DNA from: UBA1724 sp051884615
GTDB lineage: Bacteria > Verrucomicrobiota > Lentisphaeria > Oligosphaerales > Oligosphaeraceae
Assembly (NCBI GenBank): GCA_051884615.1
Contig: JBJEVT010000018.1
Location: forward strand, 1 to 64,000
DNA: 64,000 bases
Direction of reading: 5' to 3'
Shown here: piece by piece, positions 56,199-62,809 of the stretch
Position numbering within the stretch: the first letter of the stretch is position 1
How the letters are laid out: every line of letters starts with the position of its first letter
Notes under the pieces: model-generated
Databases searched by the model: none
What the model saw: the letters and a program-made list of their open reading frames with translations, nothing else
What the model was told of the DNA's origin: nothing
Position numbers and translations under genes: made by a program

Positions 56199-56930
56199 TT
56201 ACCGCTCCTGCCACTTCCAGTCGTAGAACATGGGCTTCCAATGAAGCAGATTCTGGGCGAACAGCTCGCCGCCCGCCAGAGCCTCCACATGGCCGTCGAA
56301 CATCAGAAGATTGGCCTTCCCCTCGTGGCGCACGCTGGTGGGATACCAGCCGTTCCCCTCGTGGACAGCCCCGTTCTCCCAATACCCGCCATGGGAGGAG
56401 AGCAGGGCGCTGCTTCCGTTCGCAATGCCTTCGTTCTTCCCGTAGGGATCGGGAGCGGAATCCCCGACCCAGATGTGGTCGCTGGGAACCTGCCCGTGCT
56501 CCCGCTGCTGAAGACGGGTGAACCGGGGATGGTTGCCGTTGTAATTGTCGAAGACGGCCTCGTAGTGCATTCCATAGGAAAACGCCATGTGGTAGCGGGC
56601 ATCCCCGGGAACCGCCCCGAGGGGATAGCTCTCACTCTCCTGGGGACAAAGCAGATTCTCGCCGGGCACGCCGCACGCGTGCTTCAGATAATACAGCCAG
56701 TTCTGCATGGGGTCCCGCTCGTAAAGACGGAAGGCGGCGAGGAGCTGGTCGTCATTGTCGTCGGAGTAGACGGACAACGCCATGCCTATGGTCTTCAGGT
56801 TGCCCGCGCAGGAAACCGCCTGCCCCTTGGAAAGGCTGTTGCTATACACGGGAAGAACCAGCGCCATCAGCACAAACAACAGGGACAGGACGACCATCAA
56901 CTCCGGCAGGGTGAAAGGGGATCTCTTCAT
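56199..56930 (-). CDS. Divergent prepilin-like protein with H-X9-DG motif (module start)
   Basis: A 243-residue protein. The N-terminus PFTLPELMVVLSLLFVLMALVLP keeps the prepilin helix but has Pro in TLPEL where most have Ile. The C-terminus RHEGKANLLMFDGHVE fits H-X9-DG, and YSDDNDDQLL with DHIWVGDS mark it as a paralog of the 51385-52116 protein. It leads the four-gene carbohydrate module; a GGAG lies eight bases before the ATG. Confidence 0.85.
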   Translation of the reverse strand: MKRSPFTLPELMVVLSLLFVLMALVLPVYSNSLSKGQAVSCAGNLKTIGMALSVYSDDNDDQLLAAFRLYERDPMQNWLYYLKHACGVPGENLLCPQESESYPLGAVPGDARYHMAFSYGMHYEAVFDNYNGNHPRFTRLQQREHGQVPSDHIWVGDSAPDPYGKNEGIANGSSALLSSHGGYWENGAVHEGNGWYPTSVRHEGKANLLMFDGHVEALAGGELFAQNLLHWKPMFYDWKWQER

Positions 56931-57125
56931 GGGGAAAACTCCGTGATAAGAAAACAAAAAAACAGGGAAGTGAATCGTATTAGCAAAGGGAAACAACCCC
57001 ACTCCCCGCACATGGCTTTCACCACGGCGAAGACGAAGGGGAAAAGGTCCGCGCCACAAAAATCGGGAGGGGAGGATTGGACAAAAAGCCGGGAGGCGCC
57101 GGGGAGGGGGGGGAAAGTCAGAAGA

Positions 57126-57144
57126 CAGCCACCCCAGGTGGCTG
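57126..57144. other. Small hairpin in the module leader
   Basis: The stem cagccacc / ggtggctg with a 3-base loop and no T run. It could be part of a leader structure of the 56199 gene. Confidence 0.4.
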
Positions 57145-57202
57145 CCGCCCAGTTTATTGCGGAGAATGAACCCGGATTCCTTCCCCGCCGGCGAAAGAGA
57201 GC

Positions 57203-57254
57203 AAAAAAAGCGGATTGGCAAGAGGCGAGAAAAATGCGCTTTTTTGCTAATCCG
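57203..57254 (-). terminator. Probable terminator of the kds-lpt-hpf-dcd run
   Basis: The stem cggattagcaa / ttgccaatccg (one G-U pair) with a long loop is followed on the minus strand by a run of seven T. It is about 360 bases past the dCMP deaminase stop; it could also act as an attenuator before the 56199 gene if transcription starts near 57280. Confidence 0.5.
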
Positions 57255-57349
57255 TACTTTGCCCCCAATATATGGAAAATCAAGGGGATGTGAGAGAAAA
57301 AAAGGGCGTGGGAAAAGAAAAAAATGGCGGTGGAACGGGAAATCTTGAG

Positions 57350-57590
57350 GCGCCTGCGGCCCCCCCCAGTTCTATAGAAAAGCCTAGCCCCTCTAGCCCC
57401 CCCCCCTAGGGCATCTAGCCCTTTGATTTTCCTGGGCACCCCCTTTCCGGCGTGCGCCTCCGGGACCCACTTCCCGGGCAGGGCAAGCCCGCCCGGGTCC
57501 GCCCCCCCGCCCAGTTCTATAGACAAGCCTAGCCCCTCTAGCCCCCCCCCTAGGGCATCTAGAGCATCTAGGGCATCTAGGGCATCCAGC
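57350..57590. repeat. Dispersed CTAG-rich intergenic repeat, copy 2
   Basis: In order: gcgcctgcgg (57350), a block agttctatag...agcctagcccctctag...ctagggcatctag (57368-57419), the core cctgggcacc...ccgggacccacttcccgggc (57431-57479), and the same agttctatag...ctag block again (57512-57572) with extra gcatctag units. It matches copy 1 at 51164-51333 in order and orientation. CTAG occurs about ten times in 210 bases. Confidence 0.85.
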
Positions 57591-57611
57591 CCCCCTGTTG
57601 TTGTCGCGCCG

Positions 57612-58157
57612 TCATTGCCGGGGGGCGTCCCCTTGGAAGGGTCTGGCGGAGGGGAAATCCTCCAGGGCATAGTGGATTTGCCGTTCGGGCATGGGCATCC
57701 GGCAGAGCTCCACATGGCTTTCCTGGAAGAAGCGTTCCGCCAGGGAATCGTGATAGCTGGAGAAGATCACCACCCGGACCACGCCCACGGCGATGAGGGC
57801 TTTGGCGCAGGCAGTGCAGGGGAGATTGGTGACATAGGCCGTGGCGCCTTCCAGGGCCATGCCGTGGCGTGCCGCCTGGCAGATGGCGTTGATTTCCGCA
57901 TGATTGGTGCGGACGCAATGATTGTCCACCACCAGGCATCCGGCGTCATAGCAGTGGGCGGTTCCGGGGAGGGAGCCATTGTATCCCGTGGAGAGGACGT
58001 GGTGGTCCTTCACCAGGACGCATCCGCAGTGCATCCTGGGGCAGGTGGCGCGTTCGCTGGCAAGCATGGCCAGTTTCATGAAATAGTCATCCCATTCCGG
58101 GCGGCAGGAGGGGGTTCCCTGGGAGGCGTGGTCGTGCTGCGGGTGGCTGTGGCACAT
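57612..58157 (-). CDS. dCMP deaminase-family (zinc) deaminase
   Basis: A 181-residue cytidine/deoxycytidylate deaminase-like protein with the zinc motif H86-A-E88 and C114-x-x-C117 (NLPCTACAKAL), plus an extra Cys/His cluster near 39-46 (CPRMHCGC) and 69-86 typical of dCMP deaminases. The family turns dCMP into dUMP for thymidylate synthesis; ComE-type relatives are similar. It is 125 bases downstream of hpf, probably the last gene of the kds-lpt run. Confidence 0.88.
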   Translation of the reverse strand: MCHSHPQHDHASQGTPSCRPEWDDYFMKLAMLASERATCPRMHCGCVLVKDHHVLSTGYNGSLPGTAHCYDAGCLVVDNHCVRTNHAEINAICQAARHGMALEGATAYVTNLPCTACAKALIAVGVVRVVIFSSYHDSLAERFFQESHVELCRMPMPERQIHYALEDFPSARPFQGDAPRQ

Positions 58158-58282
58158 GGGGTGAGGGCGGGTGGGGTGGGGAGAGAAGCGTCGCCCCCTG
58201 GGACCGCCTCCCGCCGCCCGGGAAAACCGGGGCGTGGGGAGTGGGAGGGAGCCAGGGGGCGGGGTTCAAGGGGATGGGGTTT

Positions 58283-58663
58283 CTAGTCGAAGAGTTCCGC
58301 GTCCTTTTCGTCTTCGTCCTTCAGGTCGGCGCTTGCCCAGATCTTCTCCTTGAGTTCGGGGTCGGCGGCGATGGAGCGCTCCTGGACCTTGGTGAGATAG
58401 CGGCGCATCTGCTTGTCCAGCTTGTCGTAGGTGGCGGAGATGGCGGCGCCCAGGGAGTCTGCCTTGGAGGAGGCATTCAGACGGACGTGTTTGCCGTTGA
58501 GGAGGGCCTCGCAGTGGACTCTGCCCCGCTCGCTGTCCAGCACCATGCGGAGAGAGGTGAGCTTGGTGTAGTCGGCATCCAGTTTGTCGGCCAGGCGTTG
58601 GGCAAGCGCCCGTTCCTCTTCAGGGATTTCCAGCCGTTTTCCAGTCAGGAGAAGTTCCAGCAT
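58283..58663 (-). CDS. hpf: Ribosome hibernation-promoting factor
   Basis: A 126-residue protein of the HPF/RaiA family (short form) that binds the 30S subunit in non-growing cells. It shows the N-terminal LELLLTGKRLEIPEEERA, the charged core NGKHVRLNASSKADSLGAAISATYDKLDKQMRRYLTK-type helix (in two parts) and an acidic tail. The start at 58663 is set by AAGGAGGT seven bases upstream. As in E. coli it follows lptA-lptB, here without rpoN between them. Confidence 0.92.
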   Translation of the reverse strand: MLELLLTGKRLEIPEEERALAQRLADKLDADYTKLTSLRMVLDSERGRVHCEALLNGKHVRLNASSKADSLGAAISATYDKLDKQMRRYLTKVQERSIAADPELKEKIWASADLKDEDEKDAELFD

Positions 58664-58670
58664 CTTCTGC

Positions 58671-58678
58671 ACCTCCTT
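58671..58678 (-). promoter_or_regulatory. Ribosome binding site that sets the hpf start
   Basis: AAGGAGGT on the minus strand, seven bases before the ATG at 58663; it rules out the longer in-frame start at 58807 that would overlap lptB. Confidence 0.85.
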
Positions 58679-58781
58679 GTTCGGGTTGGGATGACGACGG
58701 GGATGGGGGCCGCCGGGAGGCGGTGCGCCCGTCGAGAAAGCTTTCTGGGGAGGGGAGGGGGGAAGTCCCGCCTCCGCCCCG

Positions 58782-59525
58782 TCACGAGGAATGGAAACTG
58801 GGTCCAAGATAGACCCTCTGGGCGTTTTCGTCTTTCACCAGCGCCTCTCCCGTGCCGGAGAAGAGGATTTCCCCGTTGCAGATGAGGTAGGCGCGGTCCA
58901 CGATGGCAAGGGTCTCCCGGACATTGTGGTCGGTGATGAGGATGCCCAGTCCCCGGTCTCGCAGGGTGGCGATGATTTTCTGGACCTCGAAGACGTTTTT
59001 GGGATCCACGCCGCCGAAGGGTTCGTCCAGCATGAGGAAATCGGGGGAGGTTGCCATTGCCCGGGTGATTTCCAGGCGTCGGCGTTCTCCTCCGGAGAGG
59101 GTGAGGGCCTTCTGGTCGGCCAGACGGGTCAGCTGGAGTTCCTCCAGCAATTCCTCCAGCCGCTCCCTCCTCTGGGCGGGAGTCAGGTCCAGGGTCTGGA
59201 GGATGGCCTCCACGTTCTCCCGGACGGTGAGGCGCCGGAAGATGGAGGGCTCCTGCGCCAGATAGCCCATGCCCAGGCGCGCCCGGCGATACATGGGCAG
59301 GCGGGAGATGTCCTCCCCCCGGAACCGGATGGTGCCGCCATCCGGGGGAATCATGCCCACGATCATGTAGAAGCTGGTGGTCTTGCCGGCGCCGTTGGGC
59401 CCCAGAAGCCCCACCACTTCGCCGGGACGCACCTCCAGGGAGACATCCTGCACCACGCAGCGCCCGCCGTAGATCTTGCGAAGGTGGGCGGCCTCCAGAA
59501 GAGGGGGTTGGGAGGACTGGGGCAT
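58782..59525 (-). CDS. lptB: LPS export ABC transporter ATPase LptB
   Basis: A 247-residue ABC ATPase that powers LPS transport with LptF/G and LptC. Motifs: Walker A GPNGAGKTT (42-50), signature LSGGERRR, Walker B LMLDEPFGGVDP and the switch His in ITDHNVRE. The start could be 59525 (AGGAG eight bases upstream) or 59531 (overlapping the lptA stop as ATGA); the former was chosen for spacing. Confidence 0.95.
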   Translation of the reverse strand: MPQSSQPPLLEAAHLRKIYGGRCVVQDVSLEVRPGEVVGLLGPNGAGKTTSFYMIVGMIPPDGGTIRFRGEDISRLPMYRRARLGMGYLAQEPSIFRRLTVRENVEAILQTLDLTPAQRRERLEELLEELQLTRLADQKALTLSGGERRRLEITRAMATSPDFLMLDEPFGGVDPKNVFEVQKIIATLRDRGLGILITDHNVRETLAIVDRAYLICNGEILFSGTGEALVKDENAQRVYLGPSFHSS

Positions 59526-59527
59526 GG

Positions 59528-60115
59528 TCATTTCTCCTGGGGGGCGGGTTTCACCAGTTCCAGGGGGCTGGCTTCCTCCCTGCCGTCCACGGGGAGAGTC
59601 AGCACGGCCCTGGCGGCCTCGAAGCGGTTTTCCTTCAGATCGTAGCGGATGCGGGAGGAGGTCATGACCCGCCCGTCCGCCAAAATGGTGCATTTCCCCT
59701 CCAGGATGATGGCGTTGCCGCCGTCCTCCAGCTCCCACATTCCCTGGTCGCCCGTGGCGCTCTTGCCATCGGCGGTGTGGATGCGCACCCGTCCGGTCGC
59801 CTGGATGCGCCGGGGCGTGGAGCTGCCTTCCTGGAAGAAGACCTCCATCTGATCCGCGTTCAGCACCACCCGCTGGTCCTCTCCGGGAATCTGCTTCTGC
59901 AGGGTCTGGAGCGTCTCCCCCGCCGGCAGGAAGACCACCTCCACATTCCCCTCCAGGGTGGCGCTGTGCTGCAGGGTCATCTCCATGCGGTCCGCGGCGA
60001 TGGTGACGGTGCCGGAGGGGGAGGCGGCGCGCCGTTCCTCCGAAGAGGAGTCCTGCTGGGCGAATGCCAGGGGGAGGGCGGCGGCGAGGAGGAGGCAGAG
60101 GAGGAGTCTCGACAT
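59528..60115 (-). CDS. lptA: LPS transport periplasmic protein LptA (OstA-like)
   Basis: A 195-residue periplasmic protein with a signal peptide (to about 19, LPLAFAQ) and an OstA-like beta-jellyroll: TVTIAADRMEMTLQHSATLEGNVEV, QMEVFF, GRVRIHTADGKSATGDQG and RYDLKENRFEA. It bridges LptC and LptD to carry LPS to the outer membrane. It lies 15 bases after lptC and two to four bases from lptB. Confidence 0.9.
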   Translation of the reverse strand: MSRLLLCLLLAAALPLAFAQQDSSSEERRAASPSGTVTIAADRMEMTLQHSATLEGNVEVVFLPAGETLQTLQKQIPGEDQRVVLNADQMEVFFQEGSSTPRRIQATGRVRIHTADGKSATGDQGMWELEDGGNAIILEGKCTILADGRVMTSSRIRYDLKENRFEAARAVLTLPVDGREEASPLELVKPAPQEK

Positions 60116-60130
60116 GGGGGAATTGCGGGT

Positions 60131-60628
60131 TCAGGGCGTGGATTGGGGGGCGCCTTCTTCCTTCTGGACGAGAGAAAGGGGGAATTGGATATGGACGGCC
60201 TCCCGGAGGACGAACCGGGGAGGCTTCTGGCTGTCCTGCCAGTAGAGGTCGAAGCCGATGCCGGAGATTTCCAGGCCGTCGGGCCCCGTGAGATGGATGG
60301 GCCCGTCCCCGTGGACCTGCTGCAGCTTGTGGTTGTAGCTGCAGCGGGGGCTCTCCAGGAAGAACTCCGGCTCCGGGGAATCCTCCTTCTGGAGGGTCAT
60401 CTGGAATCCCTGGAGATGGTAGAGGGGCATCTCCACCTGGGCGCGCTGCCCCCGGATGCGCCAGGGGAGGGTCTCCTGGCGTCCCTTCCTGGGCAGGGTC
60501 ACCACTCCGTTGGTCTGGAAGCCCTGGAGTTCCATGTGGTCCAGGGAGTCCGCGTCCAGGGGGGCGCCCGGTGCGGAGAGGAGGCAGGCGAGGAGGGAGA
60601 GAAGGATGAGGCGGGCGGGGCGGTTCAA
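60131..60628 (-). CDS. lptC: LptC-like LPS export periplasmic protein
   Basis: A 165-residue protein with an N-terminal signal/anchor helix (PARLILLSLLACLLSAPG) and a beta-rich domain like LptC (LYHLQGFQMTLQ, LTGPDGLEISGIGFDLYWQDS). The start is a TTG at 60628 that overlaps the kdsC stop as TTGA; no better start is in frame. LptC passes LPS from the LptBFG pump to LptA. Identity rests on fold features and the lptA-lptB context; sequence similarity is weak. Confidence 0.75.
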   Translation of the reverse strand: MNRPARLILLSLLACLLSAPGAPLDADSLDHMELQGFQTNGVVTLPRKGRQETLPWRIRGQRAQVEMPLYHLQGFQMTLQKEDSPEPEFFLESPRCSYNHKLQQVHGDGPIHLTGPDGLEISGIGFDLYWQDSQKPPRFVLREAVHIQFPLSLVQKEEGAPQSTP

Positions 60629-61194
60629 GGCTGGGGGATGTGATAGTGCTTCAACTGGGATTCCCAGGTGCCCTGGAGTTTCATGAGCCATTCGGCGGTC
60701 TCCCGGAGGGCGCCTTGCCCCCCGAACGCCCGGGTCTGGAGATCCGCGGCGGGAAGGAGCCCCTCGGCGGCGTCTCCCACGGCGACGCCCACCCCTGCGG
60801 AGGCCATGGCCCAGCCGTCGATGAGGTCGTCTCCCAGGAAGAGGCACTGTTCCGGGGTCATGCCGTGTTCCTGTGCCACATGGTGGAGGCTCTGCGCCTT
60901 GTTCCAACATTCCTCCACCAGGAAATCCAGCTTCAGCTCGGCGGCCCGGGTCTGGTTGGCTTTGCTGCGCCGTCCGGAGATGGCGCCCACCAGGATTCCG
61001 GTGCGCCGGAGCATGGTGATGCCGGAGCCGTCCCGGACGTGGAAGAACTTGATTTCGTCGGGGGTGCCGGTGTATCCGATGCGTCCGTCGGTGAGGACGC
61101 CGTCGATGTCCATGGCGACCAGGCGGATTTTCCGCGCCGCCTCCTCCAGGGTGACACCCGCTCTCTGGAATTTCTGACAGGAGAGGATGTTCAT
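60625..61194 (-). CDS. kdsC: Kdo-8-phosphate phosphatase
   Basis: A 189-residue HAD-family enzyme that removes phosphate from Kdo-8-phosphate. Catalytic D29-x-D31 in VAMDIDGVLTDGRIGY, GSGITMLRRTG, and the metal-binding LFLGDDLIDGWAM near 120. The small capless type fits KdsC. It overlaps kdsA by four bases (ATGA) at its start. Confidence 0.93.
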   Translation of the reverse strand: MNILSCQKFQRAGVTLEEAARKIRLVAMDIDGVLTDGRIGYTGTPDEIKFFHVRDGSGITMLRRTGILVGAISGRRSKANQTRAAELKLDFLVEECWNKAQSLHHVAQEHGMTPEQCLFLGDDLIDGWAMASAGVGVAVGDAAEGLLPAADLQTRAFGGQGALRETAEWLMKLQGTWESQLKHYHIPQP

Positions 61195-62018
61195 GGGCAG
61201 ATGGCGTGGATTTCCTTCAGGGAGGCGAGCAGATCCTTCAAATCGGCGAGCCGCAGGGAGTTGGCGCCGTCGGAGAGGGCTTTTTCGGGCTGGGGATGGA
61301 TCTCCAGGAAGACGGCGTCGATGCCCACCGCGCAGGCGGCCCGCGCCAGCGGGGGCACGAACTCCCGGTTGCCGCCGGAACAGGTGCCCTGGCCCCCGGG
61401 AAGCTGGACGGAGTGGGTGGCGTCGAAGACCACGGGGCAGCCCAGGGAGCGCATGATGGCCAGCCCCCGCATGTCCACCACCAGATTGTGGTAGCCGAAG
61501 GTGGTGCCCCGGTCCGTGAGGAGGATGCGCTGGTTCCCGGTGGACTCCAGCTTCTGCACCACGGGCGCCATGTCCTCCGGCGCCAGGAACTGCCCCTTCT
61601 TCACATTGACGGGCTTCCCGGTCTTGGCGGCCGCCAGCAGCAAATCCGTCTGGCGGCACAGGAAGGCGGGAATCTGGAGCATGTCCACCGTCTTGGCGGC
61701 CTCCTGGCACTGGCCGGGCTCGTGGACGTCCGTGATGACGGGAATGTGGAATTTCTCCCGCACCTCCGCCAGCATGGCCAGCCCCTCGGTCTCGCCGGGA
61801 CCCCGGAAGGCTTTGATGCTGGTGCGGTTGGCCTTGTCAAAGGAGGCCTTGAAGACATATTCCAGGCCCAGGGAGCGGCAGACTTCCAGGGCGGTGCCGG
61901 CGATTTCCTGGCAGATGGCGGAGGATTCCGCCACGCAGGGGCCGGCGATGACGAGGAGGGGATTGCCGGGACCCACGGGGCGGCCGCCGGGCAGGATGGG
62001 GAATTGGGAGAGAGGCAT
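61191..62018 (-). CDS. kdsA: 3-deoxy-8-phosphooctulonate synthase
   Basis: A 275-residue aldolase-type enzyme that joins phosphoenolpyruvate and arabinose-5-phosphate to give Kdo-8-phosphate. Motifs: IAGPCVAESSAIC, FKASFDKANRTS, FRGPG, TDVHEPGQ, PAFLCRQTDLL, KKGQFLAPEDM and FDATHSVQLPG. Start chosen at the family N-terminus. Confidence 0.95.
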   Translation of the reverse strand: MPLSQFPILPGGRPVGPGNPLLVIAGPCVAESSAICQEIAGTALEVCRSLGLEYVFKASFDKANRTSIKAFRGPGETEGLAMLAEVREKFHIPVITDVHEPGQCQEAAKTVDMLQIPAFLCRQTDLLLAAAKTGKPVNVKKGQFLAPEDMAPVVQKLESTGNQRILLTDRGTTFGYHNLVVDMRGLAIMRSLGCPVVFDATHSVQLPGGQGTCSGGNREFVPPLARAACAVGIDAVFLEIHPQPEKALSDGANSLRLADLKDLLASLKEIHAICP

Positions 62019-62071
62019 GGGAGGGTGGGGGAAAAAGGTGGGGAGCCGAAGGGGGTGTCGGCGGGGATGTC

Positions 62072-62809
62072 CTATTGGAGGGATTGCCGGGCGATAAGTT
62101 CCTCTACCCGCGCCAGGTCCTCGGGCACGTCCACGTCGGCGGTGCGCTCCTTGGTGACCAGCACGGCAATCCGCGCCCCGTTCTCCAGGGCGCGGAGCTG
62201 CTCCAGCTTTTCGCTGGCCTCCAGCATCCCCGTGGGCCAGGAGACGAACTTCTCCAGAAACTCCCGCCGGTAGGCATACAGACCCCAGTGGAGAAGAGGC
62301 TCCGCGGGAACGCCTCCCTGCCTGGGGAACGGAATGAGAGAACGGGAAAAATATAACGCCAGATTGCGGTTGTCCAGCACCACCTTCACCGCGTTGGGAT
62401 CCTGGGGGTCCCGGCCCGCCACGGAGAAGGGAACCGCCACGGTGCCCATGTCCGCCCCGGAGGCCTTCATCTGCTCCACCAGCTGGTGAAGCACGGTGGC
62501 GGGAATCAGGGGCTCGTCGCCCTGGACATTGACGATGAGGTCGCCCTCCCGTCCCTGGATGGCCTCCCAGATGCGGTCGCTGCCGGAACGGCACTCCGGG
62601 CTGGTCATGACCACCTTGCCGCCGAAGCCCTCCACGGCCTGCTGGATGCGGACATCGTCCGTCGCCACCAGGATTTCCTGGAAATCGGGGCATTTCCGGG
62701 TGGATTCATAGGTCCACTGGATCATGGGCTTTCCGGCGATGAGCGCCAGGGGTTTGGCGGGGAACCGGGTGCTTCCGTAGCGGGCGGGGATGACGGCGAT
62801 GGTCTTCAT
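62072..62809 (-). CDS. kdsB: CMP-Kdo synthetase
   Basis: A 245-residue nucleotidyltransferase that activates Kdo with CTP. Motifs: IPARYGSTRFPAKPL, QWTYES, VATDD, MTSPECRSGSDRI and VNVQGDEPLI. It overlaps the upstream FAD gene by four bases and is 53 bases before kdsA. Confidence 0.95.
   Translation of the reverse strand: MKTIAVIPARYGSTRFPAKPLALIAGKPMIQWTYESTRKCPDFQEILVATDDVRIQQAVEGFGGKVVMTSPECRSGSDRIWEAIQGREGDLIVNVQGDEPLIPATVLHQLVEQMKASGADMGTVAVPFSVAGRDPQDPNAVKVVLDNRNLALYFSRSLIPFPRQGGVPAEPLLHWGLYAYRREFLEKFVSWPTGMLEASEKLEQLRALENGARIAVLVTKERTADVDVPEDLARVEELIARQSLQ

Larger units (their letters stand above)
56931..57611. other. Upstream region of the carbohydrate module
   Basis: Contains two hairpins (57126-57144 and 57203-57254), an AT-rich tract at 56940-56990, a TTGATT-like element (57278-57283) like the -35 of the other prepilin promoters but without a good -10, and repeat copy 2 (57350-57590). 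No gene is visible. Confidence 0.5.

Noticed and set aside
57500..57715. Minus-strand frame with repeated LDALDALDAL.
   Set aside because: It is a translation of the gcatctag repeat units, not a protein gene.
59526..59738. Longer N-terminus for lptB.
   Set aside because: It would run through the lptA end; the start near 59525 has a ribosome binding site.
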